Shown: positions 1-13,290 of the stretch, piece after piece
Position numbering within the stretch: position 1 is the stretch's first letter
Layout: every line of letters starts with the position of its first letter
From: Pisaster brevispinus
Taxonomy: Eukaryota; Echinodermata; Asteroidea; Forcipulatida; Asteriidae
Reading direction: 5' to 3'
Length of the DNA stretch: 64,000 nucleotides
Assembly (NCBI GenBank): GCA_023634235.1
Contig: JAMKCF010000030.1
Location: forward strand, 496,001-560,000
Translations under genes and position numbers: made by a program
Notes under the pieces: generated by a model
Database searches by the model: none
The model's input: only the letters and a program-made list of their open reading frames with translations
Told to the model about the DNA's origin: nothing

Positions 1-3000
1 GGTACTACCTGTCAATTATTCCAAAAATTCGACCCATGGTAACATGCCGATTTTTGGCGATCACTTTTTTGCGGACAACTCCGCCGATGGTGCTAGTTCG
101 AATTTGAAGACCACAACGATTTTATTCCATGAATTATTGAGGTTTTTGGGGCAACAAAGATGGCGTCACTTTTTGGTAGAAAGCTCCTAATTGCCCAGGT
201 TTTGGGATTTGGCCATGTCCCCACACAGAAAAGGTCTTCAGGGAAGTCTAGTCTAGAATGCTGCACCGTCATATCGCACTTTTATTTTCGACCCCAAAAT
301 TCAAAATGGCGACAGGGTACTACCTGTTAATTATTCAAAAAATTCGACCACCGGTAACATGCTGATTTTTGGCGATCACTTTTTGCGGACACCTCCGCCG
401 ATGGTGCTGGTTCGAATTTGAAGACCGCAACGATTTTATTCCATGAATTATTGAGATTTTTTGGGCAACAAAGATGGCGTCACTTTTTGGTAGAAAGCTC
501 CTAATTGCCCAGGTTTTGGGATTTGGCCATGTCCCCACAAAGAAAAGGTCTTCAGGAAGTCTAGTCTAGAATGCTGCACCGTCATGTCGCACTTTTATTT
601 TCGACCCCAAAATTCAAAATGGCGACAGGGTACTACCTGTCAATTATTCCAAAAATTCGACCCACGGTATTACCGGCGATTTTTGGCGATCACTTTTTGC
701 GGACACCTCCGCCGATGATGCTGGTTCGAATTTGAAGACCGCAACGATTTTATTCCATGAATTATTGAGGTTTTTTGGGCAACAAAGATGGCGTCACTTT
801 TTGGTAGAAAGCTCCTAATTGCCCAGGTTTTGGGATTTGGCCATGTCCCCACACAGAAAAGGTCTTCAGGGAATTCTAGTCTAGAATGCTGCACCGTCAA
901 ATCGCACTTTTATTTTCGACCCCAAAATTCAAAATGGCGACAGGGTACTACCTGTCAATTATTCCGAAAATTCGACCCCCGGTAACGTGCCGATTTTTGG
1001 CTATAACTTTTTGCGGACAACTCCACCGATGGTGCTGGTTCGAATTTGAAGACCGCAACGATTTTATTCCATGAATTATTGAGGTTTTTTGGGCAACAAA
1101 GATGGCGTCACTTTTTGGTAGAAAGCTCCTAATTGCCCAGGATTTGGGATTTGGCCATGTCCCCACACAGAAAAGGTCTTCAGGGAAGTCTAGTCTAGAA
1201 TGCTGCACCGTCATATCGCACTTTTATTTTCGACCCCAAAATTCAAAATGGCGACAGGGTACTACCTGTCAATTATTCCAAAAATTCGACCCCCGGTAAC
1301 ATGCCGATTTTTGGCGATCACTTTTTGCGGACACCTCCGCCGATGGTGCTGGTTCGAATTTGAAGACCGCAACGATTTTATTCCATGAATTATTGAAGGT
1401 TTTGGGGCAACAAAGATGGCGTCACTTTTTGGTAGAAAACTCCTAATTGCCCAGGTTTTGTGTTTTGGCCATGTCCCCACACAGAAAAGGTCTTCAGGGA
1501 AGTCTAGTCTAGAATGCTGCACCGTCAAATCGCACTTTTATTTTCAACCCCAAAATTCAAAATGGCGACAGGGTACTACCTGTCAATTATTCCAAAAATT
1601 CGACCCCCGGTAACATGCCGATTTTTGGCGATCACTCTTTGCGGATACCTCCGCCGATGGTGCTGGTTCGAATTTGAAGACCGCAACGATTTTATTCCAT
1701 GAATTATTGAGGTTTTTTGGGCAACAAAGATGGCGTCACTTTTTGGTAGAAAGCTCCTAATTGCCCAGGTTTTGGGATTTGGCCATGTCCCCACACAGAA
1801 AAGGTCTTCAGGGAATTCTAGTCTAGAATGCTGCACCGTCAAATCGCACTTTTATTTTCGACCCCAAATTCAAAATGGCGACAGGGTACTACCTGTCAAT
1901 TATTCAAAAAATTCGACCCCTGGTAACATGCCGATTTTTGGCGATCACTTTTTGCGGACACCTCCGCCGATGGTGCTGGTTCGAATTTGAAGACCGCAAC
2001 GATTTTATTCCATGAACTATTGAGGTTTTGGGGGCAACAAAGATGGCGTCACCTTTTGGTAGAAAGCTCCTAATTGCCCAGGTTTTGGGATTTGGCCATG
2101 TCCCCACACAGAAAAGGTCTTCAGGGAAGTCTAGTCTAGAATGCTGCACCGTCAAATCGCACTTTTATTTTCGACCCCAAAATTCAAAATGGCGACAGGG
2201 TACTACCTGTCAATTATTCCAAAAATTCGACCCCCGGTAACGTGCCGATTTTTGGCGATCACTTTTTGCGGACAACTCCGTCGATGGTGCTGGTTCGAAT
2301 TTGAAGACCGCAACGATTTTATTCCATGAATTATTGAGGTTTTTTGGGCCACAAAGATGGCGTCACTTTTTGGTAGAAAGCTCCTAATTGCCCAGGTTTT
2401 GGGATTTGGTCATGTCCCCACACAGAAAAGGTCTTCAGGGAAGTCTAGTCTAGAATGCTGCACCGTCAAATCGCACTTTTATTTTCGACCCCCAAATTTA
2501 AAATGGCGCAGGGTACTACCTGTCAATTATTCCAAAAATTCGACCCCTGGTAACATGCCGATTTTTGGCGATCACTTTTTTGCGGACAACTCCGCCGATG
2601 GTGCAAGTTCGAATATGAAGACCGCAACGATTTTATTCCATGAATTATTGAGGTTTTTCTGGCAACAAAGATGGCGTTACTTTTTGGTAGAAAGCTTCTA
2701 AATGCCCAGGTTTTGGGATTTGGCCATGTCCCCACACAGAAAAGGTCTTCAGGGAAGTCTAGTCTAGAATGCTGCACCGTCATATTGCACTTTTATTTTC
2801 GACCCCAAAATTCAAAATGGCGACAGGGTACTACCTGTCAATTATTCCAAGAATTCGACCCCTGGTAACATGCCGATTTTTGGCGATCACTTTTTGCAGA
2901 CACCTCCGCCGATGGTGCTGGTTCGAATTTGAAGACCGCAACGATTTTATTCCATGAATTATTGAGGTTTTGGGGGCAACAAAGATGGCGTCACTTTTTG

Positions 3001-6000
3001 GTAGAAAGCTCCTAATTGCCCAGGTTTTGGGATTTGGCCATGTCCCCACACAGAAAAGTTCTTCAGGGAAGTCTAGTCTAGAATGCTGCACCGTCAAATC
3101 AAACTTTTATTTTCGACCCCAAAATTCAAAATGGCGACAGGGTACTACCTGTCAATTATTCCAAAAATTCGACCCCTGGTAACATGCCGATTTTTGGCGA
3201 TCACTTTTTGCGGACAACTCCGCCGATGGTGCTAGTTCGAATTTGAAGACCGCAACGATTTTATTCCATGAATTATTGAGGTTTTTTGGGCAACAAAGAT
3301 GGCGTCACTTTTTGGTAGAAAGCTCCTAATTGCCCAGGTTTTGGGATTTGGCCATGTCCCCACACAGAAAAGGTCTTCAAGGAAGTCTAGTCTAGAATGC
3401 TGCACCGTCATATTGCACTTTTATTTTCGACCCCAAAATTCAAAATGGCGACAGGGTACTACCTGTCAATTATTCCAAAAATTCGACCACCGGTAACATG
3501 CTGATTTTTGGCGATCACTTTTTGCGGACACCTCCGCCGATGGTGCTGGTTCGAATTTGAAGACCGCAACGATTTTATTCCATGAATTATTGAGGTTTTT
3601 TGGGCAACAAAGATGGCGTAACTTTTTGGTAGAAAGCTCCTAATTGCCCAGGTTTTGGGATTTGGCCATGTCCCCACACAGAAAAGGTCTTCAAGGAATT
3701 CTAGTCTAGAATGCTGCACCGTCAAATCGCACTTTTATTTTCGACCCCAAAATTCAAAATGGCGACAGGGTACTACCTGTCAATTATTCCAAAAATTCGA
3801 CCCCCGGAAACGTGCCGATTTTTGGCGATCACTTTTTGCGGACAACTCCGCCGATGGTGCTGGTTCGAATTTGAAGACCGCAACGATTTTATTCCATGAA
3901 TTATTGAGGTTTTTTGGGCAACAAAGATGGCGTCAGTTTTTGGTAGAAAGCTCCTAATTGCCCAGGTTTTGGGATTTGGTCATGTCCCCACACAGAAAAG
4001 GTCTTCAGGGAAGTCTAGTCTAGAATGCTGCACCGTCAAAACGCACTTTTATTTTCGACCCCCAAATTTTAAATGGCGACAGGGTACTACCTGTCAATTA
4101 TTCCAAAAATTCGACCCCTGGTAACATGCCGATTTTTAGCCATCACTTTTTGCGGACAACTCCGCCGATGGTGCTAGTTCGAATTTGAAGACCGCAACGA
4201 TTTTATTCCATGAATTATTGAGGTTTTTTGGGCAACAAAGATGGCGTCACTTTTTGGTAGAAAGCTTCTTATTGCCCAGGTTTTGGGATTTGGCCATGTC
4301 CCCACACAGAAAAGGTCTTCAGGGAATTCTAGTCTAGAATGCTGCACCGTCAAATCGCACTTTTATTTTCGACCCCAAAATTCAAAATGGCGACAGGGTA
4401 CTACCTGTCAATTATTCCAAAGATTCGACCCCCGGTAACATGCCGATTTTTGGCGATCACTTTTTGCGGACACCTCCGCCGATGGTGCTGGTTCGAATTT
4501 GAAGACCGCAACGAATTTATTCCATGAATTATTGAGGTTTTTTGGGCCACAAAGATGGCGTCACTTTTTGGTAGAAAGCTCCTAATTGCCCAGGTTTTGG
4601 GATTTGGCCATGTCCCCACACAGAAAAGGTCTTCAGGGAAGTCTAGTCTAGAATGCTGCACCGTCAAATCGCACTTTTATTTTCGACCCCAAAATTCAAA
4701 ATGGTGACAGGGTACTACCTGTCAATTATTCCAAAAATTCGACCCCCGGTAACATGCCGATTTATGGCAATCACTTTTTGCGGACACCTCCGCCGATGGT
4801 GCTGGTTCGAATTTGAAGACCGCAACGATTTTATTCCATGAATTATTGAGGTTTTTTGGGCAACAAAGATGGCGTCACTTTTAGGTAGAAAGCTCCTTAT
4901 TGCCCAGGTTTTGGGATATGGCCATGTCCCCACACAGAAAAGGCCTTCAGAGAAGTCTAGTCTAGAATGCTGCACCGTCAAATCGCACTTTTATTTTCGA
5001 CCGCAAAATTCAAAATGGCGACAGGGTACTACTACCTGTCAATTATTCCAAAAATTCGACCCCCGGTAACATGCTGATTTTTGGCGATCACTCTTTGCGG
5101 ACACCTCCGCCGATGGTGCTGGTTCGAATTTGAAGACCGCAACGATTTTATTCCATGAATTATTGAGGTTTTTTGGGCAACAAAGATGGCGTCACTTTTT
5201 GGTAGAAAGCTTCTTATTGCCCAGGTTTTGGGATTTGGTCATGTCCCCACACAGAAAAGGTCTTCAGGGAAGTCTAGTCTAGAATGCTGCACCGTCAAAA
5301 CGCACTTTTATTTTCGACCCCCAAATTTTAAATGGCGACAGGGTACTACCTGTCAATTATTCCAAAAATTCGACCCCTGGTAACATGCCGATTTTTAGCC
5401 ATCACTTTTTGCGGACAACTCCGCCGATGGTGCTAGTTCGAATTTGAAGACCGCAACGATTTTATTCCATGAATTATTGAGGTTTTTTGGGCAACAAAGA
5501 TGGCGTCACTTTTTGGTAGAAAGCTCCTAATTGCCCAGGTTTTGGGATTCGGCCATGTCCCCACACAGAAAAGGTCTTCAGGGAAGTCTAGTCTAGAATG
5601 CTGCACCGTCAAATCGCACTTTTATTTTCGACCCCAAAATTCAAAATGGTGACAGGGTACTACCTGTCAATTATTCCAAAAATTCGACCCCCGGTAACAT
5701 GCCGATTTATGGCGATCACTTTTTGCGGACACCTCCGCCGATGGTGCTGGTTCGAATTTGAAGACCGCAACGATTTTATTCCATGAATTATTGAGGTTTT
5801 TTGGGCAACAAAGATGGCGTCACTTTTAGGTAGAAAGCTCCTTATTGCCCAGGTTTTGGGATATGGCCATGTCCCCACCCAGAAAAGGCCTTCAGAGAAG
5901 TCTAGTCTAGAATGCTGCACCGTCAAATCGCACTTTTATTTTCGACCCCAAAATTCAAAATGGCGACAGGGTACTACCTGTCAATTATTCCAAAAATTCG

Positions 6001-9000
6001 ACCCCCGGTAACATGCCGATATTTGGCGATCACTTTTTGCGGACACCTCCGCCAATGGTGCTGGTTCGAATTTGAAGACCGCAACGATTTTATTCCATGA
6101 ATTATTGAGGTTTTTTGGGCAACAAAGATGGCGTCACTTTTTGGTAGAAAGCTTCTTATTGCCCAGGTTTTGGGATTTGGCCATGTCCCCACACAGAAAA
6201 GGTCTTCAGGGAATTCTAGTCTAGAATGCTGCACCGTCAAATCGCACTTTTATTTTCGACCCCAAAATTCAAAATGGTGACAGGGTACTACCTGTCAATT
6301 ATTCCAAAAATTCGACCCCCGGTAACATGCCGATTTATGGCGATCACTTTTTGCGGACACCTCCGCCGATGGTGCTGGTTCGAATTTGAAGACCGCAACG
6401 ATTTTATTCCATGAATTATTGAGGTTTTTTGGGCAACAAAGATGGCGTCACTTTTAGGTAGAAAGCTCCTTATTGCCCAGGTTTTGGGATATGGCCATGT
6501 CCCCACACAGAAAAGGCCTTCAGAGAAGTCTAGTCTAGAATGCTGCACCGTCAAATCGCACTTTTATTTTCGACCGCAAAATTCAAAATGGCGACAGGGT
6601 ACTACTACCTGTCAATTATTCCAAAAATTTCAGCCCCGGTAACATGCCGATTTTTGGCGATCACTTTTGGCGGACACCTCCGCCGATGATGCTGGTTCGA
6701 ATTTGAAGACCGCAACGATTTTATTCCATGAATTATTGTAGTTTTTTGGGCAACAAAGATGGCGTCACTTTTTGGTAGAAAGCTCCTAATTGCCCAGGTT
6801 TTGGGATTTGGCCATGTCCCCACACAAAAAAGGTCTTCCGGGAAGTCTAGTCTAGAATGCTGCACCGTCAAATCGCACTTTTATTTTCGACCCCAAAATT
6901 CAAAATGGTGACAGGGTACTACCTGTCAATTATTCCAAAAATTCGACCCCCGGTAACATGCCGATTTTTGGCGATCACTTTTTGCGGACACCTCCGCCGA
7001 TGGTGCTGGTTCGAATTTGAAGACCGCAACGATTTTATTCCATGAATTATTGAGGTTTTTTGGGCAACAAAGATGGCGTCACTTTTTGGTAGAAAGCTCC
7101 TAATTGCCCAGGTTTTGGGATTTGGCCATGTCCCCACACAAAAAAGGTCTTCAGGGAAGTCTAGTCTAGAATGCTGCACCGTCAAATCGCACTTTTATTT
7201 TCGACTCCAAAAATCAAAATGGTGACAGGGTACTACCTGTCAATTATTCCAAAGATTCGACCCCCGGTAACATGCTGATTTTTGGCGATCACTCTTTGCG
7301 GACACCTCCGCCGATGGTGCTGGTTCGAATTTGAAGACCGCAACGATTTTATTCCATGAATTATTGAGGTTTTTTGGGCAACAAAGATGGCGTCACTTTT
7401 TGGTAGAAAGCTCCTAATTGCCCAGGTTTTGGGATATGGCCATGAGCCCACACATAAAAGGTCTTCAGGGAAGTCTAGTCTAGAATGATGCACCGTCAAA
7501 TCGCACTTTTATTTTCGACCCCAAAATTCAAAATGGCGACAGGGTACTACCTGTCAATTATTCCAAAAATTCGACCCCCTCTAACATGCCGATTTTTGGC
7601 GATCACTTTTTGCGGACACCTCCGCCGATGGTGCTGGTTCGAATTTGAAGACCGCAACGATTTTATTCCATGAATTATTGAGTTTTTTTGGGCAACAAAG
7701 ATGGCGTCACTTTTAGGTAGAAAGCTCCTTATTGCCCAGGTTTTGGGATATGGCCATGTCCCCACACAGAAAAGGCCTTCAGAGAAGTCTAGTCTAGAAT
7801 GCTGCACCGTCAAATCGCACTTTTATTTTCGACCACAAAATTCAAAATGGCGACAGGGTACTACTACCTGTCAATTATTCCAAAAATTCGACCCCCGGTA
7901 ACATGCTGATTTTTGGCGATCACTTTTTGCGGACACCTCCGCCGATGGTGCTGGTTCGAATTTGAAGACCGCAACGATTTTATTCCATGAATTATTGAGG
8001 TTTTTTGGGCAACAAAGATGGCGTCACTTTTTGGTAGAAAGCTCCTAATTGCCCAGGTTTTGGGATTTGGCCATGTCCCCACACAGAAAAGGTCTTCAGG
8101 GAAGTCTAGTCTAGAATGCTGCACCGTCAAATCGCACTTTTATTTTCGACCCCAAAATTCAAAATGGCGACAGGGTACTACCTGTCAATTATTCCAAAAA
8201 TTCGACCCCCGGTAACATGCCGATATTTGGCGATCACTTTTTGCGGACACCTCCGCCAATGGTGCTGGTTCGAATTTGAAGACCGCAACGATTTTATTCC
8301 ATGAATTATTGAGGTTTTTTGGGCAACAAAGATGGCGTCAGTTTTTGGTAGAAAGCTCCTAATTGCCCAGGTTTTGGGATTTGGCCATGTCCCCACACAG
8401 AAAAGGTCTTCAGGGAAGTCTAGTCTAGAATGCTGCACCGTCAAATCGCACTTTTATTTTCGACCCCAAAATGCAAAATGGTGACAGGGTACTTCCTGTC
8501 AATTATTCCAAAAATTTGACCCCCGGTAACATGCCGATTTATGGCGATCACTTTTTGCGGACACCTCCGCCGATGGTGCTGGTTCGAATTTGAAGACCGC
8601 AACGATTTTATTCCATGAATTATTGATGTTTTTTGGGCAACAAAGATGGCGTCACTTTGTGGTAGAAAGCTCCTAATTGCCCAGGGTTTGGGATTTGGCC
8701 ATGTCCCCACACAGAAAAGGTCTTCGGGGAAGTCTGGTCTAGAATGCTGCACCGTCAAATCGCACTTTTATTGTCGACCCCAAAATTCAAAATGGCGACA
8801 GGGTACTACCTGTCAATTATTCTAAAAAATCGACCCCCCGTAACATGCCGAATTTTGGCGATCACTTTTTGCGGACACTTCCGCCGATGATGCTGGTTCG
8901 AATTTGAAGACCGCAACGATTTTATTCCATGAATTATTCAGGTTTTTGGGGTAACAAAGATGGCGTCACTTTTTGGTAGAAAGCTCCTTATTTCCCAGGT

Positions 9001-10314
9001 TTTTGGGATTTGGCCATGTCCCCACACAGAAAAGGTCTTCAGGGAAGTCAAGTCTAGAATGCTGCACCGTCAAATCGCACTTTTATTTTCGACCCCAAAA
9101 TTCAAAATGGCGACAGAGTACTACCTGTCAATTATTCCAAAAATTCGACCCCCGGTAACATGCCGATTTTTGGCGATCACTTTTGGCGGACACCTCCAGC
9201 GATGGTGCTGGTTCGAATTTGAAGACCGCAACGATTTTATTCCATGAATTATTGAGGTTTTTTGGGCAACAAAGATGGCGCCACTTTTTGGTAGAAAGCT
9301 CCTAATTGCCCAGGTTTTGGGTGTTGGCCATGTCCCCACACAGAAAAGGTCTTCAGGGAAGTCTAGTCTAGAATGCTGCACCGTCAAATCGCACTTTTAT
9401 TTTCAACCCCAAAATTCAAAATGGCGACAGGGTACTACCTGTCAATTATTCCAAAAATTCGACCCCCGGTAACATGCCGATTTTTGGCGATCACTTTTTG
9501 CGGACACCTCCGCCGATGGTGCTGGTTCGAATTTGAAGACCGCAACGATTTTATTCCATGAATTATTGAGGTTTTTTGGGCAACAAAGATGGCGTCACTT
9601 TTTGGTAGAAAGCTCCTAATTGCCAAGGTTTTGGGTTTTGGCCATGTCCCCACACAGAAAAGGTCTTCAGGGAAGTCTAGTCTAGAATGCTGCACCGTCA
9701 AATCGCACTTTTTATTTTCAACCCCAAAATTCAAAATGGCGACAGGGTACTACCTATCAATTATTCCAAAAATTCGACCCCCGGTAACATGCCGATTTTT
9801 TGCGATCACTTTTGGCGGACACCTCCGCCGATGGTGCTGGTTCGAATTTGAAGACCGCAACGATTTTATTCCATGAATTATTGAGGTTTTTTGGGCAACA
9901 AAGATGGCGTAACTTTTTGGTAGAAAGCTCCTAATTGCCCAGGTTTTGGGTTTTGGCCATGTCCCCACACAGAAAAGGTCTTCAGGGAAGTCTAGTATAG
10001 AATGCTGCACCGTCAAAGCGCACTTTTATTTTCGACCCCAAAATTCAAAATGGCGACAGAGTACTACCTGTCAATTATTCCAAAAATTCGACCCCCGGTA
10101 ACATGCCGATTTTTGGCGATCACTTTTGGCGGACACCTCCACCGATGGTGCTGGTTCGAATTTGAAGACCGCAACGATTTTATTCCATGAATTATTGAGG
10201 TTTTTTGGGCAACAAAGATGGCGTCACTTTTTGGTAGAAAGCTCTTAATTGCCCAGGTTTTGGGATTTGGCCATGTCCCCACACAGAAAAGGTCTTCAGG
10301 GAAGTCTAGTCTAG
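1..10314 (+). repeat. 314-bp satellite array, left block (~33 copies)
   Basis: Near-identical monomers follow head to tail with a period of 314 bp; for example the phrase ATGCTGCACCGTCAAATCGC recurs at 886, 1200 and 1514. The block runs off the left edge of the window. Variants include a 3-bp ACT insertion near 5030, 6600 and 7860, and a CCTTCAGAGAAG variant near 4945, 5890, 6518 and 7770. These are spaced by multiples of 314 and show internal higher-order duplication by unequal exchange. Each monomer carries AAGATGGCGTC and AAAATGGCGAC. Short open frames exist on both strands, but since 314 is not a multiple of 3 they cannot join between monomers. I see no centromere-protein box. The family is not one I recognise by name. 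Confidence 0.97.
4241..6130 (+). repeat. 945-bp higher-order repeat inside the left satellite
   Basis: Three-monomer groups repeat with an offset of 945 bp (3 x 314 plus the 3-bp ACT insertion). The variants at 4241, 4653, 4715 and 4869 reappear at 5186, 5598, 5660 and 5814. Part of the same group appears again 628 bp later (6288, 6442). This pattern is expected from recent unequal crossing-over or segmental duplication in the array. Confidence 0.85.
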
Positions 10315-11590
10315 AAAAATGACCCTACATTTTTAAAAATAGGGCCTTCTTCAGAGTGCTAACATTTTACCCTTGAATCCTTTAAGTTGGAAATCAAAAA
10401 CCCCAGGGGCTCATTTTATTTCTACTTTTCTACATTTCATTAAAGCCACCACCTTCAAATGGTTGAATTAGAGAAAAAGTTGTATTACTGAGCTAGCCTC
10501 ATGATGGGGGAAGATGGGGGACTATAGAACATTTGAAGCCTCATATACTTGTAGATTCATAGTGACTTGAAATGTGTACTTGTGACCGTACATACATTTG
10601 AAGCCTCTTGACTGTATACTTATAGATTCACAGTCCTCATGATCATCTTGTAGATTCACAGTGACATAAAATGTCTTTGCTTCACCAATTGATATGAAGC
10701 TCCATGGTTGTAGATTCAGAGTGATTATGGAAGCAGCAAATAATTTTAAAAACATTTTAATGAAACTAAAGCCTACAAGGCTTTAAGTGATTCCACCTCT
10801 GGTACACGCGTTTTTTGTGAATCAGCCCCTCCTGAACTAGATGGTGCTGTCAGAGCGTTTACCAATACAACCAATTGTAAAAATTTTTGCTATCCCCCGG
10901 CATTCACTTGTTTGACTCCGGCCAGGCAGTGGAATTCCAATTCCATAGGAAACAATGCCAGACGCGTGAAGCGTGAGGTGTGCCCAACAGGAAAGGACAG
11001 CCACGGCCAGCAGGGGGAGACGTCGATTTTGATATAATTATAACCCTTAACGTTGTGTGACAACCTTTAACTGCGTATTGGCACAAACTTGTTTCAGATC
11101 CAAACATATTGTCGGTTACGAAAACTCGAAAACCCTGTGGGGAAAACGCGTTCGAGAACGTAGTTTGGCCCCAATGCCCCCAACCTGATGTTGGGATCTT
11201 CTCATAATTGTATGTATGGCAAATATTCATGTTGAGGCAAGATTCCACATGCAACCAGAATGGGCTTCATATGTATGTCGGGTCAAGCTTGTTAAGCCAT
11301 ATAGTGCAATTTCGTAACCTTAACATCGAGGCCAATTTAGTCTTCATATTTTCTTCTCATAGTTTGATTTACGACATCATGAATATATTTGAAAATCAGA
11401 TCGGTTGTTGTTTCTTGTGTAAATAATTATTATTTCTTGCTATAATTATTTTATCTTCCAAAAAGCAACACGCATAGCCCCTTTAATGATTTTGGATTGT
11501 TTATGAAGTGCGCCCTCTCTAGGTCATATTAATACAGTTTACATGGAGGGAGTTTCAATTTCAATTTCGTTTCCCTAATTTCTACCTAGA
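10315..11590. other. Unique DNA next to the satellite, no gene seen
   Basis: The satellite stops abruptly after TCTAGTCTAGAA and non-satellite sequence begins. Between about 10530 and 10740 there is a short degenerate repeat: TAGATTCA followed by CAGT, TAGT or GAGT occurs four times, and CATTTGAAGCCTC occurs twice. The motif GCGCCCTCT occurs near 11512. I see no convincing coding exon. Confidence 0.6.
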
Positions 11591-11591
11591 A

Positions 11592-11675
11592 ATGTCTCTT
11601 TTGACACAAACTATGACGTTGTATGGATTATCTGGCTGTTCATCAAAGGCAGGAGACTCACTGGATATTATAAAG
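11592..11675 (+). CDS. Possible first coding exon, unknown protein
   Basis: An ATG (context AGAAATGT) opens 28 codons that run without a stop to a strong donor, AAG|GTACGT. The peptide starts MSLLTQTMTLYG and ends CSSKAGDSLDIIK. I do not recognise the protein and see no downstream exon that must follow. The strongest support is that its last 13 codons and the donor are duplicated 229 bp downstream with coding-compatible changes (see 11866-11904). It could instead be a chance open frame inside a duplicated non-coding segment. Confidence 0.35.
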
Positions 11676-12096
11676 GTACGTTTTAGACTGACATATAGGC
11701 AGATGTGTCGGGTTTCTATTTGTGTACCATGCCAGTAAAGGTTAACGTTAGATTATCAATCGTGTCATGCAATGCATGTCAATGTAAACATACCGTTGAT
11801 CCGCGGCCGTAGGCCGTGTTTGGTCTTACTAACAAATTAGTGTTTGGTCTTACTACTGACAGTACTGTTTATCAAAAGCAGGAGACTCACTGGATATTTT
11901 AAAGGTACGTTTCAAATTGATAGGCAGATTTGTCGGGTTTTCGTTAGGTTCAGAGGTTAACGTCAGCAGACAATGGAGGCAGGTTCAGATTAATTCGACT
12001 CAATCATGTCATGATAAGTCAATGTAAACATACCACTGACTTGATCCATATAGGCCCTATATCTGTTTTGTATGACGTGTTTGGTCTTACTAGCCG
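11637..12096 (+). repeat. ~229-bp tandem duplication (two diverged copies)
   Basis: Copy 1 (about 11637-11836) and copy 2 (about 11866-12096) share, in order, GCAGGAGACTCACTGGAT, GGTACGTTT, a GTCGGGTTT segment, AGGTTAACGT, GTCAATGTAAACATACC and a closing GTGTTTGGTCTTACTA. An extra partial GTGTTTGGTCTTACTA sits between them at about 11841. Confidence 0.8.
11866..11904 (+). CDS. Possible duplicate exon of 11592-11675
   Basis: The second copy reads CLSKAGDSLDILK in the same phase, against CSSKAGDSLDIIK in the first, and is again followed by GTACGT. A possible acceptor, CTTACTACTGACAG, lies just upstream, ending at 11862. A pair of similar exons in tandem is the arrangement seen in mutually exclusive splicing, but with no transcript data that is only a possibility. 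A non-coding tandem duplication explains the similarity equally well. Confidence 0.3.
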
Positions 12097-12582
12097 GCGG
12101 TGAGAAGTTGGTTTCTCGTTTGACGTTCGATATTCGACATTCGAATGTCAAACAAGTACCAGTTACTGTTTTGATATTTATTTAACGTTTATTTGTGCAT
12201 CAACCATAGAACTATATTGAAGCATTTTTCACATGCCATAAGTCTGGGGTATAAGTCTGGGGTATATCGATATCGAAGGATTTTTGTAGCTTAGAAAAAC
12301 TTTTTTTGCACCTGATGTATGATGTTCCAAATCTGCCGAAGCATCTTGACTATTAAAACACAATGCACCGGTTTTAGGTCATATCCAATAATTCTATTTG
12401 GGTCACTTAGATGAAAGAATTGTTACCAGAGTGTAATTTCCTATAAGGTATTCTACAAAGACCCAGGCATTTATTGTGTAAATATAATTGAACAGGTGTT
12501 GGTGGTGAGTTCAACTTTAAGATAAATTGTACAAATTTGGTATCACAGATGACACTGATCCTCGACACTGCAAGGTTATGGG

Positions 12583-12860
12583 TCGAAGCTGAACGTCAAT
12601 AATACCAAAGGCCTCTGGCTAGGGAAAAGGAAACATAGACAAGACAAACCTTGTAATTTTATTTGGTGCGATGATAAATTGAAAAAGCTGGGTATTATCT
12701 TTGGTAATCGTATTACACCGGAGGACAACTTGGGGCCGAGAGTAAACAAAATTCATTGTGTCCTTGACAAATGGTCCAAACACCACCTTAATCTAATGAA
12801 ACGATTGAACATCTTTTTATAGAGTGTGATTTTATAATGCTTTTTTATTTGTCGAAAATT
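12583..12860 (+). pseudogene. LINE (L1/Tx1-like) reverse-transcriptase fragment, + strand
   Basis: An open stretch of 79 codons encodes SKLNVNNTKGLWLGK, then KLGIIFGNRITPEDNLG, then VNKIHCVLDKWSKHHLNL. This is the order seen near the C-terminal side of the reverse transcriptase in L1/Tx1-type ORF2. A stop follows at 12820. In another frame from about 12795 the sequence reads NETIEHLFIECDF, which resembles the zinc-finger region (zf-RVT) at the far C-terminus of such proteins. The intervening thumb region is therefore missing and the frame is shifted. The piece is a dead fragment, not a functional gene. Confidence 0.75.
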
Positions 12861-12950
12861 TTATTAAAAAGTACTTAGGCAATCTACATTTCTATCTCTT
12901 CGATTGTGCTAAATTTCTCGGTATTTACATAACTGACGATGCAGTTAGAA
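12861..12950. other. AT-rich spacer
   Basis: This AT-rich stretch continues the decayed LINE tail for a few codons. Nothing further can be recognised. Confidence 0.4.
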
Positions 12951-12954
12951 CAAA

Positions 12955-13290
12955 AATTTGCTTACCGTTAAGCAGCGCTAAGAAATTGGGCCCTGTGCCC
13001 TTTTTCATAAAGCTGTTAAGCAGAAAATACTGCTAGGTAATTTTCTATGCTAAGCAGCAAATTAGTGGGGCACATTTTTGTAATTTTGGCTGGTAATCAG
13101 TTTCTGCTTAGCAATTTTTATGTGCTTAGCAAGTTTGTGTGCTTAAAATTCTGATTAGCAGATTTCTTTACTTAGCAAGACATGAGCGGGGTACCAGTGG
13201 CAACATTGGAACTTTGTTGGCTGGTAACCTGTTTCTGCTAAGCAAGATTTTTCTGTGCTTACTAAATTTTTGTGCGGAAATTGGGCCCAG
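12955..13290. repeat. TTAAGCAG/GCTTAGCA interspersed repeat, two units
   Basis: The segment contains TTTTTCATAAAGCTGTTAAG, several CTTAGCAA-type words, GGTACCAGTGGCAACA and GGCTGGTAACCTGTTTCTGC, and closes with GAAATTGGGCCC. The same units recur at 14186-15125. The ends GGGCCCAATTTCATAAA and TTTATGAAATTGGGCCC are inverted copies of each other, so the unit looks like a short non-autonomous element with inverted ends. Confidence 0.8.

Noticed and set aside
948..1214. Conserved 88-codon minus-strand frame in each satellite monomer (MTVQHSRLDFPEDLFCVG type), and 62- and 65-codon plus-strand frames
   Set aside because: All three frames are open in the same DNA on both strands and are kept only because the monomers are nearly identical. 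The 314-bp period shifts the frame at each monomer, missense changes are frequent, and no domain is recognisable.
1900..2000. Pol III B-box-like GGTTCGAATTT in every satellite monomer
   Set aside because: It matches only 9 of 11 consensus positions, the required final C is absent, and no A box lies at a suitable distance upstream.
1..10314. CRISPR-like array or other short-repeat-spacer system
   Set aside because: The whole 314-bp unit is repeated without unique spacers, and the gene content is animal.
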